Counted from the first letter of the stretch, positions 1 through 13,587 are shown. The stretch: 64,000 bases of DNA from Solenopsis invicta (GCF_016802725.1 NC_052677.1:19235329-19299328), one strand, 5' to 3'. Numbers and translations are program-made. The notes: generated from the letters alone by a model not told the origin.

Positions 1-1770
1 ATTAATCGAGACGAGATCCGACGTCGTCGCGCCGCGAGAACTTCCGCCACGGGAAAAACTTTTCAGCTGATTTATCGTTCGCTGCCGGACAGGAGCATTC
101 CGCGATTTAAGGAACTGAAGATTTTCTTATTTCTCTATTCGGTGAATCGGATATACAGAGTGTTCAAAATCAAACGAATTCGATTCATAGCCGATTTATC
201 TTTCTATTTCTACATAGATTTGTTTAACCACCGCAGCGGCACTACGAACTTTTCTTACTTATTACATCTTCAGTAGCTTGTCGGACGAATATTATTCGTT
301 ACGTTTTCGATACAAAGCTATAATATGCAAGATAGATATATGTATTTGCGTTAATACGTGGGAGCACGGGACGGTGCGAAATTTGTTGATTTTCTATGCC
401 GATGGAGCGTTATCCCGCGGCAAACCGGCCGCCTAAAGCCGCTTAAAGGATTTTCACGCGCATTACCGCGCATAGATAATTCATACACTCTATCGGACCA
501 GTTCAAAACAATATCAGCCGCTATAGCAAAGTTCGTAAATACATTAACAAGCCATCTTATCGTTGATTCAAAGTGACGGCGAACGCTTCTGCTCGAAAGC
601 GATTTTCCACGTCGTGTCTTCGGTATATATCTTATATACGTAATCGAAAACTTGATGTCCTACAGTGTTACAGACGTTGCGTTATCTGCTGAGAAATTAC
701 GGTTCTTTTTTTTTTTTGTTTTTTTAAAGTAATTCTACCTCATGAACAAAGTTTCGTAAATTCTTATCCAGGCGAGTCTAATGGATTCAGAAACTGTACC
801 GCTTGATTAGCGATTCACAAGGTGCAACGAATGAAATTCTGTCTTTCTGCATAAGAGAGAAACAAGATTTAGCTTGCAAATAAGTTTGGTAAGCCGGCTG
901 GTCTTACGTGACGTTGGGTGAAAATTACTTCATTTAAGATCTCAACTGTAGAATAGCGCGCATCATTAAAATTCATCCCAGAGTATGTGTATAACAATGC
1001 AGAAGTTTCCCAATTATTTCGCAACGCACATTTTAATTTGTCCCTGAAATTAAATAACTACGAAATGTAGCGCAAAAATTTCTTAACGAGAGCATTTTTT
1101 GCTTTAGATGCGTTGAAACGCTTTTAGAAAGGTCACGGTTTCACATGTCGTTTGCGTTAACGTTGTCGCGGTTAGTATTACGAGGTCAATGCGTAATAGA
1201 ACGTATCTCTCTCGCCAAACTTTTCGTGACCCCCTCCCCCTCCCGATAACGCAATTGTATCGCGGTACACGGTAATGCTTTCGGTCGATTCAATGATTCG
1301 CAAACAATGATACCGCTCTATTCGCGGCGTAAGCTAGCATCCGCTGGTGCGAATGCATTATGCATGAACCGCCCAGCGGGGAATAGCGTCGTGAAAGGGT
1401 TGTTCTTTGCGCGCGATGGATTACTTATATGAGCATGAAATAAATTCAAATAAATGTGCTTTGAAAAACGCATCAAGAGCAAAAAAAATCCGTTAGACTA
1501 TAGAGGAGGAGAGAAAAGGTTAACAATGGGTGAAGATGCAAAGGAAAACAAAATGAGAGAAGTTGAGAAGGCGAGAAAAGGCGAGAAGGGAGAGAAAGGA
1601 AAGTGGGAAGCAAGGAAAATAAAGAGAAATGTGAGGAAATAATGGGAAACGAATAAGAGACGAATGAGAACAGAGAGGGATTCGAATGTTGGTGTTTCGC
1701 GAAAAGAAAAAATATTCTCGCTAAGGAAAATTCGATCTCGAATTCAGTAAAGAAATTGCTATTCTAAAAA
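1..1770. other. Gene-free DNA, including a purine-rich tract
   Basis: AT-rich sequence with a moderately CpG-rich start. From 1454 to 1660 the plus strand is strongly purine-rich. Its 62-residue frame (Lys, Glu, Gly, Arg) is low-complexity and not a convincing gene. Confidence 0.6.
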
Positions 1771-1780
1771 AGTACAACGC

Positions 1781-1843
<63 letters not shown>

Positions 1844-1847
1844 GAAA

Positions 1848-1884
<37 letters not shown>
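1771..1884. repeat. Compound (CT)n-(AT)n-(TA)n microsatellite
   Basis: A CT-rich run 1771-1820, AT 1821-1843, a short break AGAAAGC, then TA 1850-1884. Minus-strand open frames full of Tyr-Ile and Arg-Glu repeats here are artefacts of this repeat. Confidence 0.95.
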
Positions 1885-1885
<1 letters not shown>

Positions 1886-4800
1886 CGCGAGATGATAACA
1901 TGGATCGTCCGATATGAGCGCGAGATAAATTCGAATAAAGGTCTCTTAAAGGCGTCGGAAGCAATTCGGCGTCGAATAAAACGGAGCGGAATTACCGCGA
2001 CTAATCGAGTTTCTCGCACTTCCTCTCTTTTGCTCTTTTGCTTTCTGGACGGCAAAGCTCCCCCGATGGCAGCGAGTAATTTCCCGGAATGAAAAATCAA
2101 AGCGATTGAGTTCCTTTCGCGGCGCGCTAAACGCTTCTCGTCGCTCGCCATTGAAACTTGCATTTAACGCGATTAGAGCGACCGAGGAGAAAGAGGGAGG
2201 GAAAAAGAGTTTTCTTTCCATTTTCGTTTGTTCCTCTCGTTATTTAACGCTTAACCCACTGCGGAAAGGAATTGCGAACTCTGCGGACACAGAGAGTATC
2301 TCGAAATTGGCTAGAAAGTGGGCACGTATGTCTCGTCGAGACGTTTTCTTTTTCTCTCAGCGTAAAATTTCAAAGCACTAATTTTTTTTCGTTAAAAGTG
2401 GAAAAACAAAAAGTTTCACACGATCACTTGTTATTTCTTATTACTTGATAAAATTATTTGGTAAAAAATTATTTATAAGCAATCTTGAATTAGCAACGTC
2501 CAAAAGCCTTAAATTTTACGCACATCTAGAATATAAAATGGAAAAATACTGTTATTCGCAAAAGCTCTTTGGTAATCTGGTAATCTCTGAAAATCCGGAT
2601 TATAAAAAAAAATACTATATTTTTGTTATAATTCCGTTGATTAAATTTTTATTATTCTTCATATTCTCATGTTGTACATGTTTATAAAATATAATGATTT
2701 ACACAATATTTACGGTATAAATGCTAAATTAATACTATAGAAAAACTATTTTTGCTAATTGAATTTTGCAATTTTGTGCACTCTGCGAGATATTAATATT
2801 GCACAAGCTATTACGATGATTCATCGTTGTTGTATTACTTTTAAAGACACATTCTTTGAATAAATTCGGAAAGTGATTTTTTACAAAAACCATTTGTCTC
2901 TTAGCTTAATAAAACTTTAAAATGATAAGTTGCGGATGTCATTAATTACACCAGCTTCATATATCTTGCTGCAGTTTATTTTAATTGTCAATTTTTAATA
3001 ATTAATTATATAATTTGTAATTGTATTGTTGCATATACACAAAATTGTGTTTTTAGTCCGTCAACCGGATTTCTTTCTATAATTTTCGAAGAAAGTATCA
3101 AGTTTAAAGTGGAGGGAAGATTCGGTATTCATGTGTATGCGAATAATTGATAATGAAATATAATTTGACAAATCGAATCTCGATAAGAAGAAAGGTGCGA
3201 GTGTCTCGATTTTGTTCTCTTTGGCAATTGCAAGGTTCCCGAATTTTCTCACCAATTGTCCGAGTCTCGCGTGGAGAAATGTGGTCGCTCGAACAGTCCC
3301 GCAGACAAATGGACCCTAGCGGCAGCCGCGGAAGCTGGATAGCGAGAGGAGAAGGAGAAGGAGAGGAAGGTGGAAAGGAGAGAAAGGGATGTGCTCCTGA
3401 AGGAAGGGGTTATTAATCGGCGTAACGACGACGGGCAGACGTTGCCGCCTGTCGTCGGCGGCTAAAAATATTTTTCTCCAAGAATAAACGTCGAGAAACG
3501 AGGGGACGAGGGTAGGGTGACGGAGACGTTCGTTCTTTCGACGACACGGTCACGACCGGTCACGGCCTCTCGACCACCGAAATGAGATTATTTTTCAACT
3601 TGGTAGACTCCGTTTCTTTCCTCCGAGCGTGGCAAACGTCCCCCTTCCCTCTCGCCTGCTTCGAAATAGGAGAGCGTTCGGCGAGAAGTAACGAGCTGTG
3701 CCCGAAGTAAAGCGAGTTGAGCCCCGTACACACCTGTTTGGCTCGGTTTTATACAACGCTCTTAATCCTTCGCGAGTCTGCAAATAGGCATTTGTTCGCG
3801 AAGCAAACGTGATGCTCGCGATATTTTTCTCCGCGGGATATAATAGATTATTTATTACATTGAGTAACGTTACGCTCCAAGAGAGCTGGTGGCGACGATC
3901 TCGTCGAAAAGCATCGGACTTTATACTGTCATATCCCTCCTCTTTTTTTTTTTAATATCGCTTTTGTGAATCTACGTCATCTCGGTGAAATCTAAAAATC
4001 TCTCCCTAAAAAGTTCGGGAGAAAGATAAACCGCGCGATGAGTTCGGGGCTCTGTGGATCGTCACGATGGACAACACGGCGCGCGGCGCGCGGCGCAACG
4101 GTTCGTTAATGAGAAAGCGAGCTGACGATCGATAGGGGCCTCTCGGCGAAACGGTAGAAATCGCCGACTGAGCAAACCGATTCGGAATAATCAATCGAAC
4201 GGAAGTGGACCTAATGTAAACCTAGACGTAGCTGCCGTGAACCAACACGGATGGTGTTCCAGACCCGTCTTGTTCGCCCACCGTCATTTATCGTCTCATC
4301 GATCGACCGTCGATCGCGCACCCTCGCAAACATTTCCCGCTTTTCGTATAGAAGAAAATTTGTTTTCGTATAATCAAGAGAATGAAGTTGAACAGTTTGG
4401 CCCGTGCAGTTGCGCCGCAATATCACGTGGTGACACAATTTTAAATGTATGACGTACGAAGAATAAGAAAATCAAAATTATCGAAAAATAGTTGTGTTTA
4501 ATTGAAAAAATTTATTAGAGTTTTTATAATTCTTATGAATAATTCTCATGAATAGAAAAAAATGCTTTTTTTTTCAAAAAATTCAGCGAAACATAATAGC
4601 AGCTTTTTATTCTTTAAATTGTAATGATATCGATATAAAATAATGTATGACATAGAAATATATTTTAGTTAAGTTGCAAGAATAATATTCAACCGTGTAA
4701 CGAAAGTAAACGAAATAATGTATATTTTTCACCATAAATTTTCAATTATGGAAAATTAAATTTTATAATTAAATTTTATAATTCTACTATTTTCAGGTAT

Positions 4801-6157
4801 AAATTAATTCTTAATTTACAGATATTAATTAGAGATGTTATATATTCCGTACCCAGGAAAATTTAACGCGGAATTTGGAGCTCTGACGTTCTAATTAGTA
4901 ATAATTATTCTTAAATAAAAAACAAATTCTAGCGACACATACTATTACAAGAGCTTTTCGTAAAATGTTCTGCTTCTGCATTTTTGCCGATTCAATTGTG
5001 CGATGTACAACGAAGAGGTGTACCCTATAAATTTTTTCCCTAATCGCCTGGCCCAAGTTCCACGAGTGGAATACAGTCGCTGAAAACGCGCGAGTTATTG
5101 TTTCCTCCGTGCACTGAATATTCTCCGCCCCGGCAAAGAGAAGAAACAAGCGGAAGCGAAAAAGGTTTCCCTCGTTCCCACGCGTGCGTTCGCGGGAGCG
5201 GAAAATATAACTCGGTTATATTGTCTCTTTCTCTTTCTTTCTCTCCTCTTCCTTTTTTCCCCCTTTTTTCCTCCCTTCCCGGTGTCTGACGCGTCTCCTG
5301 GTGTGCGCGTCTTTCCTTTTTATTACTTACCCTCTCGCGTCTCCTCTCGGGCAATTTTTGAGGAATTAAAGTCTCCGCTTAAACGCGCCGCAGACAGGAA
5401 TCGCGCGCGGAACTTTTAGTCGGGATTACCGACGCGGCTGGATGGAATCGACCGTACTAATTAAATTTCGTTCCCCGTAAAAAGAGTCACTTTGCACGTT
5501 TTTGCGCGGTAATAAACACGCCAAAGATGATTTCCACGGTAAATACATTAACGATGTATACGTGAACGCGACAGAAGCGTAGAGTTTGACATTTCTAAGT
5601 GTATAACAAATTTCTTATCTCTCTAATCAATATTTGATTTTCTATTCTTGTATGGCTAGCTCTTTTTTTAATTCAAAATTCACGTTGTAAATTATTCTCG
5701 CAGCATTGTACGTTTGATTTAAATATCATGCAATCACGTTACTTAAATTTTCAATGAATTTATTATTATATATTACTTAAAAATTCTTAAATGTCGTATT
5801 TCGCAAAAACCAATGTTTTTTTATCACTTTTTTTATAAGAATGACGTTATTTTAATTCGATACTTTGATTATTCGAATGAATTTAATTATTAGAACCTGC
5901 TTGGTTTTGTATAAGAACGTTCTATGAAATTGAAACTTTCAAAGTACGGTATTTAATTACAATAGCTTTATAAAAGCGAGTTCTGGTTTGCTCTGGAAGA
6001 TATAACGACGAAATAATATGAACCTTGCATGATTAATAGTACTGATAAGTAATATTGACTCAGTAATACTGATAGCATGCATCAATATTTTTATAATCTT
6101 TACCCAATCGGTATTGACAATATTTCAGTTCAGCTTTATATACATTACTCATTACTC
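1885..6157. other. Gene-free DNA with CpG-rich islands
   Basis: CpG-rich islands at about 1885-2210, 3230-3800, 4000-4450 and 5040-5480 alternate with AT-rich DNA. Overlapping open frames in several phases within the islands lack domains and start or splice context, so I read none as genes. The islands could be regulatory. Confidence 0.55.
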
Positions 6158-6435
6158 GAACCTCACACGGTCAATAATACTGTCAGAACCAACAAACACT
6201 GACAATATTATTGATCGCGATAATGTTGATGGATGAATTTTAGACGGTAATCCAGAATTCTTGATTTTCGATCATCAGTGTCACTGTGTGATAGGGATAT
6301 TGATGCTTGACAAAATTAAGAAATCCGGATCACCGTCAATATTCTACATCAATTTATCAACATTAATCATGATCAATAATATCGTCGGTGTTTGTCGTTG
6401 GCGGTATTGGCAGTATTATTGACCGTATAAGGTTC
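6158..6435. mobile_element. Foldback MITE of 278 bp with about 75-bp arms
   Basis: The left arm 6158-6230 (GAACCTCACACGGTCAATAA...) and right arm 6356-6435 (...ATTATTGACCGTATAAGGTTC) are complementary over nearly their whole length with a few mismatches. Internal CCGTCAATATTCTAC is shared with the related copy at 13421. No coding capacity. A further decayed similar arm (AACCTTGCATGATTAATAGTAC near 6021) lies just outside, suggesting nested or older copies. Confidence 0.75.
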
Positions 6436-6494
6436 CTATAACAATATATTTAGATCTTTTGCGTATTTAAGTAATAGCGTACGTATTATATTAA

Positions 6495-7501
6495 CCCTTA
6501 AACACATCGATCCTGTAAAATACGTAAATACATTTTTAGGTCTGGGAGACTTTTTCAACTTTGAGAAGCTATAACTTTGATAAAATATTGATTACAATCA
6601 ATATTTTTCTACGATTTTTTTTTTTTAAACAAAAGTTCAAAATTTCAGGAGTGTGACTGCACAATCGGCATTGCCGAAAAATAATTTATTGTGAAGTTAT
6701 AAAAGAAAAACCATTAAGCAAAAATGAGAAATTGGTCAAAAATCCACACTTTCTGTTGCAAAGATATGAAAAAATCATATCTTTGCAACAAAAAACGTTT
6801 AAGGATTTTCAAATACGGCGTTTTAAAGCTAAAGAGTCACACTTTCAAAATAAAATTTGACAAAGTCATTTCTTTTAAAAACTATAATTATGTAACATGG
6901 AGAATATGAGGGGTATTTTTGGGCATCTAAAAATCCACTTAAAAAAAAATCATATCTTTGCAACAAAAAACTTTGAAGAACTTTACAATACGGCGTTTTA
7001 AAGCTAAAGATTCATATTTAAAAAAAAAATTATATTATTGTCATTTCTATTAAAAAATGTACTTATGTAACAAGGCGAATATGAGGTATTTTTGATTAAA
7101 TTGTGTCTAAAATTGAAAATTTATGTGTTTTATGATATATTTCGGAAAAACTCTTTTTTCTACAGCATTTTATAGTATTCCAACTTTAGACAGAGTATAT
7201 GCGAGTATTATCCGCAAACCGACCTGTTTGAACGTATTTTGTTCAGCTTTTTTATGTAAAATACTCACAAAAAAAGTTTCTTTTACACACTATATGGATC
7301 GCATTGACCCTAATAAAACTTTGCTGCCGTGCCGTTCAAATTCTAGTTGACCAAAAAAGTTGATCAACCATATCAATCGAAAGAGGAGATTTTAAACTTT
7401 TTTTACGTCTTGGTCCGAACCTCCTATCTCATTCTGTCTTCACATAGCAAGCGTTCAAAACTTCATACGGGGTCTCTCAGACCCACTTATGTGTTTAAGG
7501 G
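6495..7501. mobile_element. Non-autonomous piggyBac-type element, about 1.0 kb
   Basis: The ends are exact 13-bp inverted repeats (CCCTTAAACACAT at 6495-6507, complement at 7489-7501). Each is flanked by TTAA (6491-6494 and 7502-7505), the hallmark target duplication of piggyBac. A second, weaker inverted motif (GGTCTGGGAGAC near 6539, GGTCTCTCAGACC near 7470) lies inside the ends. The interior has no transposase and contains an internal direct duplication. The open frame at 7123-7350 has no recognisable domain. Confidence 0.75.
6774..7110. repeat. Internal direct duplication inside the piggyBac-type element
   Basis: Two copies of about 165 bp (roughly 6774-6938 and 6947-7110) share TCATATCTTTGCAACAAAAAA, ACGGCGTTTTAAAGCTAAAGA, TTATGTAACA and GAATATGAGG in the same order and orientation. 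They differ by scattered substitutions and small indels, so the duplication is old. Confidence 0.75.
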
Positions 7502-7520
7502 TTAAATATTACGTAATATT

Positions 7521-7570
7521 ATGTATGTATGTATGTATGTATGTATGTATGTATGTATGTATGTATGTAT

Positions 7571-7607
<37 letters not shown>
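7521..7607. repeat. (ATGT)n-(TA)n microsatellite
   Basis: About 14 ATGT units from 7521 to 7577, grading into TA repeats to 7607. It begins about 16 bases beyond the TTAA that flanks the piggyBac-type element. Confidence 0.95.
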
Positions 7608-7610
<3 letters not shown>

Positions 7611-8265
7611 CATTAGAGCCCATGTTTACTTCTTACTGACATAAACTTTTTATTTAGATAGAAAATTGACGCCAAATTTTTTTCTGTCACTTTCAAATAC
7701 AATATAAAATAATCTGTAATTTTTTTATAATTTTTTTAATGTTTTGAAAAATGTCTTTGTACATCTTTAACAAAATTGTTTTTGGAACTACTAGAGATGT
7801 TGAAATTTGAATGTAGACAATTTTTAGATTCCGTCATAATTTATACAAAAACTTGATATTGTTGACACAGAATGTACCGTTACAAAATGTACCGCAAGTA
7901 GCAGAACCGAATAAGCCGTCAAAATGCATGCATGTTCTATGTACATATGCGCGTGAAGTTTCCGTTTCGCGATTCAAACGAATATTAATGGAGATATGTA
8001 GGGTGTCCCCCCACCTCTCTCTCTCTCTCTCTTTTGCTCTCTCGTTCTCTCTCGATCTACCTTTCGATACAGCACCTCGATCGGACGTAACGCCGACGCT
8101 GCCGTAACTTCGTCCCTGAACTCCGGCAAAGTGCATTAACGAGATGAAACGGAATTCGCGAGAGGGGCGGTGCATCCCCCGATTCACCGGCGTATGTACG
8201 TGCCCTTCAAAGCCTCTAGTTCACTCTCTATGTGTGACCCTTTTCTCAGTGAGAGATAGAGAGAT

Positions 8266-8322
<57 letters not shown>

Positions 8323-9930
8323 AAGAGAGAAACGTTCAGTACAAGAGGACACGCGAAGCAAGATAACGACGAATAAAGGTCGCCTTTTCAATGCTAATTT
8401 TTAAATGGGATAATAGATATCTCAGGGCGTCTGAGCGAGTCGACGAGCTTGCAAACGTTGCTTTCGATGTCTTTCTTGGGAGTTTTGCGTCCTGAATATT
8501 AATTCTAAAGTCACATGCCAAGTCGTGACGCAAAGTACCCAAGTATTCAGGTTTTACTGGAACGATTATTATTGTCGAGAACAATACAAAAGTTTTCTGC
8601 CGCTATGCCATTTAAATTGAATTTTTCGCCTGAGAGATCGATTATTCCGGTTAATTTAATTTCCATAAACGATGAAAATGTTTATCAGAACATTGGAAAA
8701 GTTAACATTATTGTCCTACATATTTTTATAATTTATATTTATACTAATTACGTTTAATACATATAATTTTACGTGATACATGCAAAAGTAATATGCACGA
8801 AATTTTTGAGCAAGGATAAATTACCAAGTGCAGCTATTAAGTGCATTTCGTTCTCCGAGTTAATCTCTTGTCCTGGGAACGTTTGATTTTATTAATTTAC
8901 GCCGCATGCTAAAACGTTGCATCGTAATTCGTCGTTTTTATTCTTCCCGTCAGCCTCTGTTCCACTTTTCTTTCCTTCTGTTACTGAAAAAAGCGCGTCA
9001 ACACGTTAACCGCGGAAGTCGGAGGATTTTTAATTTCAAATCGCTGTGTCTGTCACCGTTTTATTCCGTCTCATTTTTCAAACTCGCGATCGCACGCCGT
9101 GCTTAGATATTCACCTTTCCACAAGAGGTTTTCGCGATTCGAATATTAAACTCCTCTGTGAAAATATTAGTCGACCAAGTACCATCTTGGTGTGATGAAA
9201 AAAAGGTGCATCATTAATCGATAAATGCTCGTGCGTATCAAGCAGAATTTTTCTCTCGCTTTTCTGTTAAGAGAGTTTGTCGTCGAGAGGTTTGCTATAT
9301 GGCTCCGAATTCTTTTAATCCTAAGGAAGAGGATTTTTGCAATCTGTCCAATTGAATCTATCCAATTACGAATATAATCTTGTAAAATCTTTTTAATGGC
9401 AAAAACTGTTGTTTTTCCATATCTTTGAAATTTTATTTATTTTTCTCTCTTTTCTTATATTATCTACAATTTCTGTGTGCCACGTCAAATGCCTTATTCG
9501 TTATAGAGTCATTGCATATAAAATGTCTGTATTCCGAAGATTTCAATTATATGAAAGAGTTTTGTAAAATAAACGGTAATTGAGTCATATTGTTGAAGCG
9601 TCATGTCTCTCTTTTAGAAAAATACACTTTAGTTTGCGCGACGTGTTTGTAACTTTTGCAGTAATTTTTTGTGAATAAAATAATAATGTAAATAGAATGA
9701 GATAGGAAATTTATTTTACATCAGGCTGTGAGTTTTCATTCAGAGAACGTAACATGATAATTTATAATATAAATTCCATGCTTAAAAAAAAGTTACATAT
9801 ATTAACGTAAAAGGAAAGAATATATTTAAATATATACGAGTATCGAAGTACTTTCTATCGATTGTACTGTACATAAATTACATACATGAAAAAAATGTAC
9901 ATTATTGATTTAAATTTGAAAATTTAAAAT
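7608..9930. other. Gene-free DNA
   Basis: Apart from the GA microsatellite, this is mixed AT-rich DNA with a CpG-rich patch at about 7960-8220. No recognisable gene, RNA or element. Confidence 0.55.
8251..8322. repeat. (GA)n microsatellite ending in a G run
   Basis: A GA-rich run from 8251, uninterrupted from 8271 to 8314, then eight or nine G. Open frames of Arg-Glu repeats across it are artefacts. Confidence 0.95.
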
Positions 9931-10585
9931 CCAACGTAAGAGGTAGAAAAAATGTACTTTTGTTTTATGAAACGTTAAAAAAAACTTTTGAGGATGTTTT
10001 AGTTACACATAAAGTACTAATTAAAAGTTAAATTTTAAAAATTGTAGGCTTTTTAAGCCTTTTCTATCCTTTTTTCCCCTAATCAACGATAAAAAATTTT
10101 TGTCATAAATACTCATACTTTGCTCTTGAAACTAGCTGCAAAGAACAATGAATAATTTGACTTGTAATGACTTGTGCAGCATGTGACCACGTTTTGCTGT
10201 AGTTTTAGAAAAATAATTTTTAAACGAGCAGGGCCAAATAAACTTTGACATGAATATTTATTACTGTTTCATTAATATATGTAAAAATTTCATTTAATTC
10301 ATAATTTTACTTTAATAAATTTGCAAATACGTGTTACAAAATGCAATTTTACGTAAGAATGAAGAACAAGCAAAAATCAAATAATTGTAATATCCAATCA
10401 ATAATGTAAAAGCAAATAAATTAATATCAAATAATATAAAATCAAATAAATTTAAATCGGTACAAGAGATGAATTGTGCTCAAATTTTACACAGTTATTT
10501 AAATGTAATAAAGTACAATTTATGAGATTTTTTTTTAATAATGCTTCGAGATATGACGCGTACATTTTTAAACCTCTTACGTTTG
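9931..10585. mobile_element. Possible MITE bounded by 25-bp inverted repeats
   Basis: CCAACGTAAGAGGTAGAAAAA at 9931 is mirrored by TTTTTAAACCTCTTACGTTTG ending at 10585, about 25 bp with a few mismatches. Inside are weaker matching segments around TAAAGTAC. No coding capacity; very AT-rich. Confidence 0.4.
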
Positions 10586-13420
10586 TTTGAAATGAAATTA
10601 TGAAAATAACTTATCAATCTGAGAAAGATGAAAAATATCACAATGCAATACGTGTCACATTTATCTTTCTGCATTAATTTTCTCTACTCAATTACTCTAC
10701 AGAGCTCTTTGATATTTTTCACGTAGCTCGACTGCGAGTATCGTCAGTCGAGTACCTCTAACAATAAGTGGACCTCGCAAATATGTCCTCGATAGAAAGC
10801 GCTCCGTACATAATTATGTATATATACTGCAATTCCTTTTCTCCCTCGGTAGTCGTCATTGTCTCGGCGACGAATTAAATTAACCACTTTCTTCGCTCTA
10901 CGCTCGAGTTCCCCCTCGTTTTTCTCTTCCGGGCACGACGATTCCGTGTCTGCGCGAGGCTACGGCGACGGTAGTACGCACCGGAGACAGAAATCCGCTA
11001 CGACGGCACGCTTGTTAATTCGGCGATCCTTATTCCGGTGCTCCGTTGAACCGTGCCCGTGTCGACTCTTAATGGCCTCGCTGAAATATTCAATCGTCGG
11101 ACGCGCCGCGCCGTGCGGGGCAGGCGAGACTACTTGGCTCGCCTCGCCAGTCCAATCGTAATTGTCTTTCGCAACTGCGCCGGGCTTTTTACCTCATCGT
11201 CGCTCCTACCGGGAAACGTTTTACTTTTCCCTCGCTTTTCCGGTTACGGTTTTATACGTAGGTATTTTTTCGGGGACGCGTCTGCGAATTTCCCACGGGC
11301 GATAAACTCCTCTCGGGTCGATGCATTTGCCGTTGTATCGGTAGGTACTCGCGCGCAAAGTTCCTCCCTTGTTTCTTCCTGTGCTTTTGGAAACGGGTAT
11401 TTTTACCGTTTGTTCCGGATCGCTCTGACTTACTTCTTCCGCCTCGCTTCGAAGCGATATTGTTCTACTCGAAACACAGAGTATAAAACGGGAACGTTTT
11501 CCTTTTCTTCCGCTGTTGGCGCGTCAGAATTGTTACTCTTCTGGAAAATGGAGCAAAATTAAGAAATTTGGCTTCTTCTCTGGAAAGAACGGGAAAAATC
11601 AGGAAATCTTTACGAATCACTGGAATTAGGATTTTCTTCGTTTTAGATTAGCAGCATTTCTATTGGATCGAAAGTGAAGTCTCAGTTCACTTGTTTCGCT
11701 TTTTTATTGTTTTACATTTTATTAGATTTAATTCACTTGATATTATTTTAATTAAATCACGAGACATTATCACGGTTCTTTACTCTACATAAAATGTACT
11801 CTGTACCGTACATTATTAGTTTTTACGAGCGTGTACACGTGTAACGCAAGAATATATATCACGATGTACAAAAAGAGACGTAGCGTGCGAAAGACCTCTG
11901 TACTATGAATCCCCATTCACCTGCGGCTTTCCCATAATTCATACAAATGTTTTATGAAAATATATATAACTTGCAAAAAAGGAAAGCGAAACTCATATTC
12001 CCATTCAATGGTGGCGGTCCAGATTTATGAAAAGATGGCAAGAGATAGCCATTTTGGGCACACCTTTGTCTCTCCTCTCTTAATCATGACCGCTGTGTCG
12101 CTTTCTGACTCATCTCTCAACAAGGTTCTCTCTCTCTCTCTCTCTCTCTCTCTGTAGTCTAAGCACTTCATTCGGCCCGAATGTTCAAGTTCTCCGACGC
12201 GAAACAATGGCGCGCGTTGTCCGGAAGTTATCCCAGCGGCTTTGCACGGGAAGAAGAACTCGTGGGGACACGTTGCCCGCTTCGCTTGTCCGAGACAAGC
12301 TTTAGACCGACGACCGGCGATGACAATCCCCGGGGACAACGGCGGCGGCTGGCCGTGCCAACGACCCAGTATTTTGCATACAAATAACCGCGGCTGTGTC
12401 GCCATAGATTGCCCTCCGCGATCACCGAAGCGTGCGCCAGTAAATTCTTCAATCTCGATCTAACGAATCGCTCAGGTACTTCTGACTTGGAGGTAGAATT
12501 GGCAATAACGATCCAGGTAATTCCATGCGGGAGACGAGAGCTCGATTGGACGAGGAAATTACGCTGTGATCGGACAGTCCTAAAAATACCGCGACTCATC
12601 GGAATCGATGATGAAAAAGAGAGGACTGAAAAGAATCTCACGAATGTCGAAAAATTCGCGTACGTAACGTATCGCCCAATTCACATATATCTTTCTTTGG
12701 AATTTGAGTAGTCAGATCTATCGTAAATTCAATTGCGTAGCGCATCGTAGAAATTACAAAATTCTTAGGATTGTCAAATCGCTCGAAGCTCAATATATTC
12801 TATTGAAGTTTGTTCAAAGATGAACGAAATTAAACGATTTTTTTTTCAAACCAGTTTTTGAACTTGCGATTTACTCCGCTTTTCTTTTAAATCGATCAAG
12901 CTTTCTGGTCTTAATGACGCCTTTCAGTTCCAAAAGATTCGCAAGAAGAGGAGGAACGGAAGTGGCTCTTCTGGAAAAGAAGAAAGGCAGAAGAGAGGGA
13001 TCGCTCCCCCCTGGGAAATCAGTAGACACTATCTTTGTGAATTCTACCCAGATTCCTTTAGAAAATTCCTCCTTTGGACAAAACTAGAGAACGGAGATAA
13101 GAAACCTGTATAAAACTCTACCTCACGTTCCGTCTAGAAAAAACATTTCCCTCTGTCTTTTCCAGTCTCTTTAACCTCTTCGGACCGTATGCGTCGTTGA
13201 TTTTTATTGTTCTCTCGACGATTATTTTACGATCTTCAAACCAAAGTACACACGCGACTGTGCACTTGAATCTTTCTTTCATCTCCGTAGGTGCACACCG
13301 CGCGCCTGTCATTAACACATTAATTTATCAAATTTGGTAAAATGGTCAAATCCTTTTTTCAGTATAATGTAATTATTTTAATGATACAATGTAATTATTT
13401 TCAACAAAATCGTTCTTTAG
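10586..13420. other. Gene-free DNA with two CpG-rich islands
   Basis: Islands lie at about 10840-11560 and 12150-12640. The 169-residue frame at 11053-11562 and the overlapping frames at 12025-12711 are open on both strands, as expected of GC-richer DNA, and show no domain. Confidence 0.5.
12127..12154. repeat. (CT)n microsatellite
   Basis: Uninterrupted CT repeats of about 14 units in a moderately GC-rich region. Confidence 0.95.
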
Positions 13421-13587
13421 GTGCTATCACACTGTCAATACCCCTAGCAAACAACATTATTGATACTCGAAGATAAAAGAATCTCCGTCAATATTCTACG
13501 TTAGCTCATCAATATTAATCACACGCGATCGATAACATTATCAATATTTGTTGGCACTGACATTATTATTGACCGTGTGTAAGGTCC
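13421..13587. mobile_element. Internally deleted copy of the 6158-6435 MITE family
   Basis: It shares CCGTCAATATTCTAC, TCATCAATATTAATCA, TATTTGTTGGCACTGACA and ATTATTGACCGTGTGTAAGG with the 6.2 kb element. The left end is shortened (CACACTGTCAATACCCCTAG). Same orientation as the first copy. Confidence 0.65.

Noticed and set aside
1764..2163. Frames full of Tyr-Ile and Arg-Glu repeats
   Set aside because: Translation of CT/AT microsatellites, not protein.
11053..11562. 169-residue open frame on the plus strand
   Set aside because: It lies in a CpG-rich island with overlapping frames, has no domain or convincing start, and its composition (Arg, Ser, Phe) is that of random GC-richer DNA.
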